Source: JAAXKN01 sp050259615
GTDB taxonomy: Bacteria; Bacteroidota; Ignavibacteria; Ignavibacteriales; SURF-24
Length of the DNA: 64,000 nucleotides
Assembly: GCA_050259615.1 (NCBI GenBank)
Contig: JBLNAZ010000101.1
Location: 1 to 64,000, forward strand
Reading direction: 5' to 3'
Part shown: one piece after another, positions 51,735 through 61,017 of the stretch
Layout of the letters: each line of letters opens with the position of its first letter
How positions within the stretch are numbered: position 1 is the first letter of the stretch
Program-made: the position numbers and the translations under genes
The notes under the pieces: generated by a model
What the model was told of the DNA's origin: nothing
What the model saw: only the letters and a program-made list of their open reading frames with translations
Databases searched by the model: none

Positions 51735-52646
51735 TTATAACGTGCGGATTTTCTTTCTGTTGTCTGAAATTATCCCGGCTATGGACTCCCTTATAGTCTT
51801 CTGCTCAATACCTGAGGAACGGAGTATTGCTGTATCCATCGATACATCCTTTACCCCGTTAAGGTCCGGAGTTTCATTCATCGATACTGCCTTAAGGAGC
51901 GATCTGTCAAAGCCTGAAATTTCGCAAAGTATGCTCCCCAGCCCGTAGCGCGAGACTCTTTCCTTTCCGCCGAAATTTATCACCTCTCCACTGATATCTT
52001 TCTGACAAAGTGAGCCGATAATTTCTGCGGCATCACTTAAAGAAAGCGGAGTGCGGAACTGGTCGTAAAAAAGCTTAACTGCCCTTCTTTCTTTCAGGCT
52101 TTCATACATCCCGTGAAAGTGGCACCTTGAGTGATAAAGCCCCAGGCCGTAGAGAAGGGAAGTCCTGAGAATAATGTAATTGCCTGTTTCCGCTTTTACT
52201 GCCTCTTCACCCAGAAGTTTTGTTTCGGCATAAAGGGACGCCGGCTTAAGTGCGGCATCCTCTTTAAGCATCATTCCCAGGCTCCCGTCGTAAACAAGGT
52301 CCGTTGAGGTAAAGATCATTTTTGAATTAAACTTTTCGCAAAGCGCAGCAATATTTTTCGCTGCTCCCACGTTAACTGCCGCAACCTTGCCATCAGGCAT
52401 TTTTGCTGCTTTTTCAGAATTTGAAACAGCTGCCGTATGTACTACAACCCCGGGATGGAAGGCCTGAAACACCTCTTTAAGGCATTTGGTGTCCAGTATG
52501 TCAACTCTGGCAGAATTAAACTCTCCGCAGTTACCCCTGTTTTCATTGTAAAGAGTAAGTATTTCAAAATTCCGGCTCAGCTCTTTATTCAGGTACTGGC
52601 CTAAAAGCCCGCTGCCCCCTGTAATTAGTACTTTCAAGGCAGGCAT
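51735..52646 (-). CDS. RmlD-like SDR sugar-nucleotide reductase
   Basis: A 303-residue extended SDR of the dTDP-4-dehydrorhamnose reductase type. It has the cofactor loop ITGGSGLLGQYLNKELS, VVVHTAAVSN, the active-site YxxxK in YAETKLLGEEAVKAE, and FTSTDLVYDG. Reduction of a nucleotide sugar for surface glycans is likely, but no rml operon is nearby. It overlaps anmK by 13 nt. Confidence 0.85.
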   Translation of the reverse strand: MPALKVLITGGSGLLGQYLNKELSRNFEILTLYNENRGNCGEFNSARVDILDTKCLKEVFQAFHPGVVVHTAAVSNSEKAAKMPDGKVAAVNVGAAKNIAALCEKFNSKMIFTSTDLVYDGSLGMMLKEDAALKPASLYAETKLLGEEAVKAETGNYIILRTSLLYGLGLYHSRCHFHGMYESLKERRAVKLFYDQFRTPLSLSDAAEIIGSLCQKDISGEVINFGGKERVSRYGLGSILCEISGFDRSLLKAVSMNETPDLNGVKDVSMDTAILRSSGIEQKTIRESIAGIISDNRKKIRTL

Positions 52647-53821
52647 ATTTTCCCCAGTATTGTTTCTTTCTTTGCTCCGGTTACGCTTGGAAGATTAGAT
52701 GTGTTTCCGGAGATGGTTTCATTTGCCAGGACCGCAAAACAGATAGCTTCCTTGGCATCAGACGAAATCCCCAGCTCCTCAATATTTACAACCCTTACCT
52801 TTTCTGTAAAATAGTCCTTTAGGAATTTAATTATTGCCAGGTTTCTTGCCCCGCCCCCGCTGATAATAAGTTCATCAATTTCAATTGTCTCACGGATGAA
52901 CTTCTCATAATTCCGGTATATGGCGAAGGCCGTAAAGTTTGTAACTGTTGCTATCCAGTCTTCAGGCTCTACATCCCTGTACTTTTCCAGCAGGTCCATC
53001 AGGAAAGTCTCACCGTAAAGCTCGCGCCCGGTGGATTTCGGGGGAGCCTTTTCAATGAATGTATCCTTACTTTTTAAGGCCTCTAAAAGCTCTGTGTTTA
53101 CTTTCCCTATAAGAGCCGTTTTCCCGTCCTCATCATATTCTTTTTCAAAAAAGCGCCTGGAGAGAATGTCTATGAGCATATTGCCGGGACCCGTATCAAA
53201 AGCCCTTATTTCCACAGGCTCAGCCCCTTTTTTAAGGATAGTAAAGTTCGATATCCCTCCCACATTAAGCAGTGCACGGTTATGTTCACCTGAATAGAGC
53301 AGCAGGTAGTCAAAGTACGGCACCAGTGGTGCTCCCTGCCCGTCAAGGGCAATATCGCCCGTACGAAAGTCACCTACGGTAATAACTCCCGTCAGCTTTG
53401 CAATTACAGCAGGGTCGGCTATCTGAAGGGTCGACCTGACCTCATAGCCGAACATTTTGTGCTTCTCCGGCCTATGATGAATCGTCTGCCCGTGGCTGCC
53501 AATCAGATCCAGATTTTCCAGAGGGAAGCTGCTCTTATTACATAATGCTTTAATTGCATCGGCATATATCATAGGAATAAGAAAATTAAGTCTGCAGATG
53601 TCTTCAACGTTACTGGTTTTCTTTGCGGAATTTTTGAGTACCAGATCCTTTAAGCCTTCCGGAAAAGGGTAGGCCAGAAAATCCATCTGCCTCAGCCTTG
53701 TACCGGTGCCACTGCCTGTTATTTCAAGCAGCACGGCATCCACTCCGTCAAGCGAAGTGCCCGACATGAGTCCTGCGACATACTTTTTATCTTTTTTGGA
53801 TAGTTTAATTAAGTTTTGCAT
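52634..53821 (-). CDS. anmK: Anhydro-N-acetylmuramic acid kinase
   Basis: A 395-residue AnmK of the actin-like ATPase fold, phosphorylating 1,6-anhydro-MurNAc to MurNAc-6-phosphate during wall recycling. Hallmarks are AGLMSGTSLDGVDAVLLEI at the N-terminus, SHGQTIHH, TVGDFRTGDIALDGQGAPLVPYFD, NVGGISN, DTGPGN and LIISGGGARN. Confidence 0.95.
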   Translation of the reverse strand: MQNLIKLSKKDKKYVAGLMSGTSLDGVDAVLLEITGSGTGTRLRQMDFLAYPFPEGLKDLVLKNSAKKTSNVEDICRLNFLIPMIYADAIKALCNKSSFPLENLDLIGSHGQTIHHRPEKHKMFGYEVRSTLQIADPAVIAKLTGVITVGDFRTGDIALDGQGAPLVPYFDYLLLYSGEHNRALLNVGGISNFTILKKGAEPVEIRAFDTGPGNMLIDILSRRFFEKEYDEDGKTALIGKVNTELLEALKSKDTFIEKAPPKSTGRELYGETFLMDLLEKYRDVEPEDWIATVTNFTAFAIYRNYEKFIRETIEIDELIISGGGARNLAIIKFLKDYFTEKVRVVNIEELGISSDAKEAICFAVLANETISGNTSNLPSVTGAKKETILGKICLP

Positions 53822-53907
53822 ATTCGTGCTTTATATCCGTTTAGTCTTTATGCGGGTGAACCTTAAAACTATAATTATTGTTAATTATAAAAAGTTAAAA
53901 TTATTAC

Positions 53908-54789
53908 ATGAAAATCAATCATATACTTGGCGCGCATACATCAATTGCCGGCGGAGTAGATAAAGCCGTTGACCTGGCCGGAAAACTTAATTTCCAGACA
54001 ATGCAGATTTTTACCAAGAACGGCAATCGCTGGGCCGATGGTTCGCTCAGTGATCAAACAATTGAAAATTATAAAAATAAACTAAGTAAAACAAAAATAT
54101 CCCCTGTCATTGCTCACGATTCTTACCTCATTAATCTCTGTGCCAGTAATGAGGAACTCTTAAAGAAGTCGGTTGACGCCTTTGTGGACGAACTGGAACG
54201 CTGTGAAAAGCTGGGGATCCATTATCTAAACTTCCACCCCGGAGCTCACACTGGCCGCGGCGTTGAAGACGGAATTAAAACCATAATTGAATCCCTCAAT
54301 GCTGCACACGAAAGGACCAGGAATTTTAAGGTAAAAAGCATGCTTGAACTGACTGCAGGCCAGGGTACGGCGCTTGGAAACCGCTTTGAGGAAATGAGGG
54401 AAATTATTGACGGCGTTGAAGAAACGAACAGGATGAGCGTCTGCATCGATACGGCGCATATTTTTGCCGCCGGGTACGACATTAGATCCGAAGAAGCTTA
54501 TGAAAAAACAATGAGTGAATTCGATGCAATTATAGGACTTGACTTGTTAAACTGCATACACATGAACGACTCCAAAAAAGAGCTCGGAAGCCGTGTGGAC
54601 CGGCATGCGCATATTGGCGAGGGCTTTATAGGATTAGAAGGATTTACAAACATTATGAACGACAAACGCCTGGAGAATGTCCCTAAAATACTTGAGACCC
54701 CAAAGGATTCCAAAGAGCAGCTGGAAGACCTTAAAAACATTGCCACACTCCTCAGCCTCTGCAGCAGAGGAGGAAATAAGGAGGAGTAA
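53908..54789 (+). CDS. nfo: Endonuclease IV
   Basis: A 293-residue zinc TIM-barrel AP endonuclease (Nfo), acting in base-excision repair. It has LGAHTSIAGGVDKAV, FTKNGNRW, the LNFHPGAHTG loop, MLELTAGQGTALGNRFEE, CIDTAHIFAAGYDI, MNDSKKELGSRVDRHAHIGEG and ILETPKD, which together provide the nine metal ligands. It is monocistronic and convergent with the DUF1460 gene. Confidence 0.95.
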   Translation: MKINHILGAHTSIAGGVDKAVDLAGKLNFQTMQIFTKNGNRWADGSLSDQTIENYKNKLSKTKISPVIAHDSYLINLCASNEELLKKSVDAFVDELERCEKLGIHYLNFHPGAHTGRGVEDGIKTIIESLNAAHERTRNFKVKSMLELTAGQGTALGNRFEEMREIIDGVEETNRMSVCIDTAHIFAAGYDIRSEEAYEKTMSEFDAIIGLDLLNCIHMNDSKKELGSRVDRHAHIGEGFIGLEGFTNIMNDKRLENVPKILETPKDSKEQLEDLKNIATLLSLCSRGGNKEE

Positions 54790-54831
54790 TATACCACTGG
54801 CTGCCATACTCAGCCCCAGGCTATTAAAAAG

Positions 54832-54869
54832 AAAAGCCCGGTTTTAGATTTAGCTGAAACCGGGCTTTT
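54832..54869. terminator. Bidirectional terminator between nfo and the DUF1460 gene
   Basis: A perfect 13-bp stem, AAAAGCCCGGTTT (54832-54844) with AAACCGGGCTTTT (54857-54869), encloses a 12-nt loop and has A/T flanks suitable for both strands. Confidence 0.93.
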
Positions 54870-54893
54870 CATTATCAATCACTTATGGATCTA

Positions 54894-55751
54894 TTAAGGC
54901 TCAAGCGGCTGAAGAACCATTATGCCAGTCTGCTTTTTGTTCTTCATCAGGTAATCTGCAAGAGGCTTGTCTGTAATCTGAACCTTCGACCCCACGATCG
55001 GGGCGTGCATGAAGTGAATTCTTCCGTCATCCAGCTTTACTGCAATTCCGACGTGCGCAATGTCCATGCCGTCAAGACCGCTTGTAATTGCAACCAGGTA
55101 ACCGTTCTGAATCTTGCTTTCAACATTCTTTATCTCTTCTTTTGGAATATAATAATACTGTCTTGAGTTCATCCTCGATTCAACAGCTTTAATTGCATTA
55201 AAGTATTCTTCATTATTACTGATCTGCGCATATTCCTTGCGGTTCTTCGTCATGAAGTTGACTTTCTTAACGTAAGGTTTTCCGCCAATCTCTTTGGTTA
55301 CATCTTTAACAACGCCTTTTGAATTGTTGTCGAAAATCCAGTCGGAGAAGTAGTGCAGCCTTGAAGGATATCCGTTCAGCTTTCCTTCCCTGTACCTGAC
55401 TTTTGTAAGCTCATTCTGATATTCATCAAATGACGTTCTGCCGCTTTTCACGCATCTTGCAAATACAAGGGCGTTCTCAAGGAAAGTTGTACAGTCAAGT
55501 CCAGTAAGGTGAACTACGAGCTGCTCCTGGCCTTCGGTTTCAAGCGTATGGGCTTCATAGTCAAGTCCAAGGAAGCTTTTGCCAATTTCTGCAATAACCT
55601 CATTTATCGGCTTTTTATTCAGTTCATTTTCAACTGCAAGAGTAAATTTTTCAGTGCAGATATCTTTGTCTTTCATTGTATAGATCGTCTGTGCAGATGA
55701 CAATGTTGTAAAGAGCAGTGCAGCTGCTAATAAGTTAAATATTCTCATCAT
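54894..55751 (-). CDS. DUF1460 putative secreted amidase
   Basis: A 285-residue exported DUF1460 protein with a signal peptide (about 1-20). DUF1460 members are cysteine amidases of the NlpC/P60-like fold acting on peptidoglycan. Candidate catalytic residues are the cysteine in GLDCTTFLENALV and the histidine in MDIAHVGIAVKL. Its ATG overlaps the dnaB stop by 4 nt, so the two are cotranscribed. Confidence 0.87.
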   Translation of the reverse strand: MMRIFNLLAAALLFTTLSSAQTIYTMKDKDICTEKFTLAVENELNKKPINEVIAEIGKSFLGLDYEAHTLETEGQEQLVVHLTGLDCTTFLENALVFARCVKSGRTSFDEYQNELTKVRYREGKLNGYPSRLHYFSDWIFDNNSKGVVKDVTKEIGGKPYVKKVNFMTKNRKEYAQISNNEEYFNAIKAVESRMNSRQYYYIPKEEIKNVESKIQNGYLVAITSGLDGMDIAHVGIAVKLDDGRIHFMHAPIVGSKVQITDKPLADYLMKNKKQTGIMVLQPLEP

Positions 55752-57193
55752 ATCGGGTAATCATCCTCTACAATAGTTGTTGTTTGATTTGCTTCTTCAA
55801 TGTGTCTTACGAGTTCCAGATTTTCAAACCGGGCATAATCCTTAAAGAACTTCAGGCGAACGTCCCCGGTAGGACCGTTTCTCTGTTTTCCTATGATGAT
55901 TTCAGCAACGCCTTCAAGGCTGTTTCCGTCAGCATCCTGCTTCATTCCGTAGTATTCAGGGCGGTGGATAAACATCACAACGTCGGCATCCTGTTCGATA
56001 GAACCCGATTCACGTAAGTCGGAAAGCATAGGCCTTTTATCGGTTCTGGATTCAACTGCACGGTTAAGCTGAGCAAGGGCAATTACTGGTATATTCAACT
56101 CCTTTGCCAGAGCCTTTAGGGAGCGCGATATGTGTGAAATTTCCCTTTCGCGGCTTTCCATCTTTGAGGATGCATTCATCAGCTGAAGGTAATCTATCAT
56201 AATAAGACCGAGCTTTTTTTCGGCTTTAAGTCTTCTTGCTTTTGCTCTTATCTCAAGAATTGTCTGAGATGGCGAGTCATCAATAAATATCGGGGCTTCA
56301 CTCAGCTTATGTATGTTACGACTGAGCTTAGGGCCTTCCTCATTGGGCAGCTTTCCTGTTCTTACAAGATGGGCATTCAGCCTTGCCTCGGCGCATATCA
56401 TACGTATTACCATCTGTATTGTGGCCATTTCAAGGCTGAAAATGGCTACCGGCACTTTATGGTCAACAGCAGCATTGCGGGCAAGTGAAAGTGCAAAAGC
56501 CGTTTTACCCATTGAAGGGCGGGCTGCAATAATGACAAGATCCGACTTCTGAAATCCGCCCAGCATATCATCCAGCTGATAAAAACCCGTCGGAACTGCA
56601 AACTGCTGGTGCTTTTTGGAATGTATAAGCTCAATATATTCCATCGCCTGAATTACAGCCTTATTCATCTGTGAATAAGACTTTTTCATGTGTGCTTCTG
56701 TAATTTCAAAGACCTGGCGCTCTGCCCTGTCCAAAAGGTCAAATGCGTCTTCAGCCCCTTCATAGGCACTTTTTGCAATATCCATTGAAGCCGTTATAAG
56801 CCCGCGCAAGATGTGCTTTTCGAGCACAATCTTGGCGTGGTACTCAATATTTGCAGCTGAAGATATATTCTGCGAAAGCCTGCTTAAGTATACTGCCCCG
56901 CCGGCTTCCTCGGCCTGTCCCTTTTTCTTTAATTCCTCATAAAGTGTTACTATATCAACAGGTTCATTTGCCTCAAAGAGCGACTGCATGGCCTCAAAAA
57001 TAAGCTTGTGCTGCTTTACATAAAAACTTTCAGGCGTAAGAAGCTCAATTCCTTTTGGAACAGCCTCTTTTTCTATCATCATGGCGCCCAGAACCGCCAT
57101 TTCAACTTCAGGGGCTGAAGGCGGTCTTACCGATGCACTCTGAAGCGCTTCAATATTAATTTCTTCCCTGTTTTCTTTTTTATTCTTGCTCAT
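55748..57193 (-). CDS. dnaB: Replicative DNA helicase DnaB
   Basis: A 481-residue DnaB hexameric helicase. The N-terminal domain has PPSAPEVEMAVLGAMMIEKEAV, and the RecA-like domain has Walker A IIAARPSMGKTAFALSLARNA, Walker B MIDYLQLMNASSKMESREREISHISRSLKALAKE and RLRESGSIEQDADVVMFIHRPEYY-type DLRESGSIEQDADVV. No intein is present; length is normal. It is followed directly by DUF1460. Confidence 0.97.
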   Translation of the reverse strand: MSKNKKENREEINIEALQSASVRPPSAPEVEMAVLGAMMIEKEAVPKGIELLTPESFYVKQHKLIFEAMQSLFEANEPVDIVTLYEELKKKGQAEEAGGAVYLSRLSQNISSAANIEYHAKIVLEKHILRGLITASMDIAKSAYEGAEDAFDLLDRAERQVFEITEAHMKKSYSQMNKAVIQAMEYIELIHSKKHQQFAVPTGFYQLDDMLGGFQKSDLVIIAARPSMGKTAFALSLARNAAVDHKVPVAIFSLEMATIQMVIRMICAEARLNAHLVRTGKLPNEEGPKLSRNIHKLSEAPIFIDDSPSQTILEIRAKARRLKAEKKLGLIMIDYLQLMNASSKMESREREISHISRSLKALAKELNIPVIALAQLNRAVESRTDKRPMLSDLRESGSIEQDADVVMFIHRPEYYGMKQDADGNSLEGVAEIIIGKQRNGPTGDVRLKFFKDYARFENLELVRHIEEANQTTTIVEDDYPI

Positions 57194-57200
57194 CTATAAT

Positions 57201-57947
57201 TTACCCCGGCATATCATCGTATAATTTTCTGAATTTCTGAACATCCTCCCAGGCAAGTCTTTTCCACTGAGGGTTTCTCAGAAGCGCTGCAGGATGATAA
57301 GTTACCATTACTTTTGCATTACCTAATTCGTAAACATTCCCTCTCATTTTTCCGAGCGAAAGCTTCAGGTTCAGCAGCCCGGAAGCCGATATTAGTCCCA
57401 GACACAATATAAGTTTTGGCTTAATGATTTCTATCTGCCTGTGAAGATAAGGAATACAGACCTCCATTTCACTAGGAAGCGGATTTCTGTTTCCCGGCGG
57501 GCGGCATTTAAGAATGTTTGTTATATATACTTCTTCTCTTGAAAACTTAATTGCCGTAAGTATATCTGTCAGCAGCTTGCCGGCACGCCCTACGAAAGGC
57601 TTTCCCTGCAGGTCCTCTTCTGCCCCGGGGGCCTCGCCAATTACCATTACCTTAGCCTTAGGACTGCCAGAACCAAAGACCAGATTGGTGCGCGTCTTTT
57701 CAAGCGGGCATTTATGGCACTCCTCCATAAATCCCTGCAGTTCAGTCAAATTCTTGGCGTGAATGAATCCATTTTTCTCGAATTCACTTTCCATATTATC
57801 CTCCCGCTTGTTCTGGTATGCTGCTATATCGGTCAATAAATCCAAGTCTACTTTCTCAAACCTTTTGTTTTCAAACATAATCGGCCCGAAAATAGATTCC
57901 TGATCCTTTAATGCTTCGATTAACTTCTGAATGCTTTGTTCAACCAA
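57201..57947 (-). CDS. Family 4-type uracil-DNA glycosylase with Fe-S cluster
   Basis: A 248-residue UDG of the family 4 (UdgA) type. The core is VMVIGEAPGAEEDLQGKPFVGRAGKLLTDIL, with the active-site GEAPG, and KVMVTYHPAALLRNPQWK near the C-terminus. Four cysteines fit the 4Fe-4S pattern: the pair in EECHKCPLEKTR and the pair 15 residues apart in NILKCRPPGNRNPLPSEMEVC. The N-terminal 75 residues are an extension. It lies between coaBC and dnaB with tiny gaps. Confidence 0.93.
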   Translation of the reverse strand: MVEQSIQKLIEALKDQESIFGPIMFENKRFEKVDLDLLTDIAAYQNKREDNMESEFEKNGFIHAKNLTELQGFMEECHKCPLEKTRTNLVFGSGSPKAKVMVIGEAPGAEEDLQGKPFVGRAGKLLTDILTAIKFSREEVYITNILKCRPPGNRNPLPSEMEVCIPYLHRQIEIIKPKLILCLGLISASGLLNLKLSLGKMRGNVYELGNAKVMVTYHPAALLRNPQWKRLAWEDVQKFRKLYDDMPG

Positions 57948-57948
57948 T

Positions 57949-59154
57949 TTAAAAAAGTTCGCTTATTTCTGAAAGGATATAATTAGCTGTTAAGAACTTA
58001 CTCATGAGCGGATATTCTTTTATTTTGCCTTCTCTGGTAAGAATTGTGACCTTATTCGTATCGAATTCAAATCCGGCACTTTTATCTTTTAAAGAATTCA
58101 ATACAATCATATCCAGATTTTTCTTTACCAGCTTGCTCTTCGCGTTCTTAAATTCGTTATCTGTTTCAAGAGCAAAGCCTATTATCTTTTTATCACCTTT
58201 TTCAATTGTGCCCAGAACATCCTCTGTCCGGCTAAGGTCTATGGCCTTAAGGCTTTCCTCTTTTTTAATTTTATTTGCAGCCACCTTCTCCGGGCGGTAA
58301 TCGGCAACTGCTGCGGCCATTACTAAAATGTCGTTGAGTTTCAAATTCTCATCCACGGCTTTTTTCATTTCGGAGGCGCTTCTTACCTTCAGGCACTTAA
58401 TGCCCGGATATGCGCTTTCTGCCGTCGGTCCTGAAACAAGCGTTACCGAAGCTCCTCTCAGGCTGGCAGCCTTTGCAATCTGAAAACCCATTTTACCGGA
58501 AGAACGGTTACCGATGAATCTCACAGGATCAATATCCTCATATGTCGGTCCTGCCGTTACGAGGAGTTTCTTCCCTTCCAGGTCCCTTGAAAATCCAGCC
58601 AGTACAAGCTCTGCCGCGTCCACGATCTTTTCCGGTTCAGCCATTCGGCCTTTACCGCTCAGCCCGCTGGCAAGAAAGCCTTCTTCCGGCTCCACAATAT
58701 ATGCAAATTCCTTTAGCTTTTTCAGATTTTCCTGCGTAACCCTGTTTTTGTACATATCCACGTCTGCTGCAGGAGCAGCAACAAGCGGGCACCTTAAGGC
58801 AGCGGCAACAGTCGTAAGAGCATTATCGGCAAATCCGTGTACAATTTTAGCTATTGAATTGATTGTTGCCGGGGCAATTATCATGAGGTCGGCCCAGAGG
58901 GCATATTCTATATGCCAGGTCTTAAGACTAACGCCGTTTTTTTGTGTCTCCGGGAAAATATTTACAATTACTTCGTTTCCGGTCAGCGTGGAAAAAGTAA
59001 GGGGGGTAATAAATTCCAGAGCGGAAGGAGTCATGATAACTCTTACTTCCGCTCCAAGCTTAACTAACTGTCGGGCTAAAAGGCAGGACTTGTAAGCAGC
59101 AATCCCGCCCGTAACACCTAAAATGATCTTTTTTCCTGAAAAAATGGTGCCCAT
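57949..59154 (-). CDS. coaBC: Bifunctional CoaBC for coenzyme A synthesis
   Basis: A 401-residue fusion. The N-terminal CoaC flavoprotein (phosphopantothenoylcysteine decarboxylase, about 1-185; ILGVTGGIAAYKSCLLARQLVK, IAPATINSIAKIVHGFADNAL, His-containing HIEYALWADLM) is joined to the C-terminal CoaB ligase (about 190-401; VTAGPTYEDIDPVRFIGNRSSGKMGFQIAKAA, AAAVADYRPE). Both activities are present. Confidence 0.96.
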   Translation of the reverse strand: MGTIFSGKKIILGVTGGIAAYKSCLLARQLVKLGAEVRVIMTPSALEFITPLTFSTLTGNEVIVNIFPETQKNGVSLKTWHIEYALWADLMIIAPATINSIAKIVHGFADNALTTVAAALRCPLVAAPAADVDMYKNRVTQENLKKLKEFAYIVEPEEGFLASGLSGKGRMAEPEKIVDAAELVLAGFSRDLEGKKLLVTAGPTYEDIDPVRFIGNRSSGKMGFQIAKAASLRGASVTLVSGPTAESAYPGIKCLKVRSASEMKKAVDENLKLNDILVMAAAVADYRPEKVAANKIKKEESLKAIDLSRTEDVLGTIEKGDKKIIGFALETDNEFKNAKSKLVKKNLDMIVLNSLKDKSAGFEFDTNKVTILTREGKIKEYPLMSKFLTANYILSEISELF

Positions 59155-59159
59155 TTTGA

Positions 59160-59450
59160 TCAGGATTTATAGCGGTATTCTACTTTCCCATCCAGCAGTT
59201 CTTTAAGTGCCTGAAGATGCGGCTTGGGTCTTTTTTCAAATTCCAGAGAAATCTTCAGCTGATCCGGGTTTTCAATGTCCTCACTGTCATCATCAATACC
59301 TTTTGAAGGTATGGTGTTAACCAGAGAATTATATTCCAGTCTGGTTTCTTCGTTTACTCTTCTTCCTTCTTTTGCAGCAACAATAACAGCTTCATAAGTA
59401 TTTGCTGTTTTTTCATCAAGTTTGCGCAAATCAACAGGCTGTATTCCCAT
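59160..59450 (-). CDS. rpoZ: RNA polymerase omega subunit
   Basis: A 96-residue RpoZ of the RPB6/omega family, with the ANTYEAVIVAAKEGRRVNEETRLEYNSL core. Acidic mid-section (about 53-62) and a basic tail complete it. Its ATG overlaps the gmk stop in TGATG, so translation is coupled. The gmk-rpoZ-coaBC order is a widely conserved cluster. Confidence 0.92.
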   Translation of the reverse strand: MGIQPVDLRKLDEKTANTYEAVIVAAKEGRRVNEETRLEYNSLVNTIPSKGIDDDSEDIENPDQLKISLEFEKRPKPHLQALKELLDGKVEYRYKS

Positions 59451-60031
59451 CAGATTTTCTCCTCTTTATTTATTTTGTTCTTTATTATCTCTTTTGCTTC
59501 ATAAATGGCTTTTTGCAGCTCATCGTTAATCACAACGTTATCAAACTCATCCTTAAGGCTCAGTTCCATTTCGGCTCTGGCAATTCTTTTCTTCAAATCC
59601 TCTTCAGTTTCAGTCATTCTGTTCTCAAGCCGCTTTTTCAACTCCTCAAGACTCGGAGGCATAATATAAATTAAAATTGCCTCGGGATAAATCCTTTTTA
59701 TACTTAGAGCCCCCTTGACGTCTACTTCAAACAGAACACAATTTCCCCTTTCGACGTTCTCATTTACAAAACTTTTTAATGAGCCGTAATAGTAATCGTA
59801 GAACTTTTCCCATTCAATAAACTCGTCATCGTGTATCTTCTGAAGGAATTCCTCCTCCGAAATAAAAAAATATTCCACGCCGTTTGTTTCACTATCTCTT
59901 TTCTTCCTTGTCGTAGCGGAAATAGAAAAGACTATCTCAGGGAACGTTTTTAGCACTTCTTTTACAATCGTAGTCTTTCCGGCTCCGCTTGGAGCGGAAA
60001 CAACAATAATGCATCCTTTATTATCAGTCAA
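59450..60031 (-). CDS. gmk: Guanylate kinase
   Basis: A 193-residue GMP kinase: P-loop VSAPSGAGKTTIVKEVL, GMP-binding SISATTRKKRDSETNGVEYFFISEEEF, FEVDVKGALSIKRIYPEAILIYIMPPS and the lid region with RIARAEMELSLKDEFDNVVINDEL. It is the second gene of yicC-gmk-rpoZ-coaBC-udg-dnaB. Confidence 0.96.
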   Translation of the reverse strand: MTDNKGCIIVVSAPSGAGKTTIVKEVLKTFPEIVFSISATTRKKRDSETNGVEYFFISEEEFLQKIHDDEFIEWEKFYDYYYGSLKSFVNENVERGNCVLFEVDVKGALSIKRIYPEAILIYIMPPSLEELKKRLENRMTETEEDLKKRIARAEMELSLKDEFDNVVINDELQKAIYEAKEIIKNKINKEEKI

Positions 60032-60049
60032 TTACTACTCAGTTTTGAA

Positions 60050-60925
60050 TTACTCAATATTTTGAATTTGCTCGCGGATTCTTTCAAGTTCTTCCTTGAT
60101 ATAGACCGTATAATGAGATATTTCTGTAGATACGGTTTTGCTGCCGATCGTATTTGCTTCGCGGTTTATTTCCTGACAAAGGAAATTCAGCTTGCGGCCA
60201 ACTTCATTGCTCTGATTCAGATTCTCCAGGAAAAACTTTGCATGACTGTTCAGCCTGACACATTCTTCCGTAATATCGGCTTTATCTACCAGAATGGCAA
60301 GTTCCATATCCAGCCTGTCGCTATAAGCTGAAATATCTCCCAAAAGCTGTCTGGCTCTTTCCTTCAGCTTCTCAAAATTCTCTTGAGCGCTGTTTTTACT
60401 TAACTCTTCAACTTTGGCCACAGTCTGCTGAATGTTAATTATGCGCATGGCGAGGTCTTTGGAAAGCTCCTCTCCCTCTTTGTTTCTCATTGCAAGAAGC
60501 TCACTGATGGAAGCTTCAATAGCCTCGCGAACCAGCTGGAATTCACTCTCCAGTTCTTCACTTATATCGGCTGAGAACAGATCCTGAAACGTCAGGAGCT
60601 GGTCAAGTGTTATTTTATCCTTTAATTTTGCCGCTCTTTTCACTTCTTTTAAGAACTGAACGGCATACTGAAGGCTTTCTTTGTCAAGAGTGGGCTTTTC
60701 ATTTGTTAAACCGTTCTTTTTTATCTGAAGGTTTAATATAATCTTCCCCCTTTTAATCCTGCTCCTTATAAGTTCTCTTATCTCATATTCCTTGCTCTGC
60801 AGGTTTTTGGGCAGCTTAAGAGACACCTCCAGATATCTGCTGTTGACGCTCTTAATTTCAGCTTCTACGCTAACGTGTTTATTCTGGGCTGTACCTTTGC
60901 CAAAGCCGGTCATACTGGAAATCAT
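60050..60925 (-). CDS. YicC-family protein
   Basis: A 291-residue YicC-like protein. MISSMTGFGKG at the N-terminus, EIKSVNSRYLEVSLKLPKNLQSKEYEIRELIRSRIKRGKI, and the C-terminal DUF1732 with RKLNFLCQEINREANTIGSK are diagnostic. YicC relatives are reported to have endoribonuclease or RNA-decay roles; beyond that the function is unclear. The 92-nt gap before the Omp85 gene probably ends the latter's transcript, although no clear terminator is seen. Confidence 0.93.
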   Translation of the reverse strand: MISSMTGFGKGTAQNKHVSVEAEIKSVNSRYLEVSLKLPKNLQSKEYEIRELIRSRIKRGKIILNLQIKKNGLTNEKPTLDKESLQYAVQFLKEVKRAAKLKDKITLDQLLTFQDLFSADISEELESEFQLVREAIEASISELLAMRNKEGEELSKDLAMRIINIQQTVAKVEELSKNSAQENFEKLKERARQLLGDISAYSDRLDMELAILVDKADITEECVRLNSHAKFFLENLNQSNEVGRKLNFLCQEINREANTIGSKTVSTEISHYTVYIKEELERIREQIQNIE

Positions 60926-61017
60926 CGAAAAATCCTAAAATTTAGTTCAACAAATTAGCTAAAAATCCTAAGTTTAACAACCTATAAATAAACCCAAAGG
61001 CAATTAGCCCCTTATTC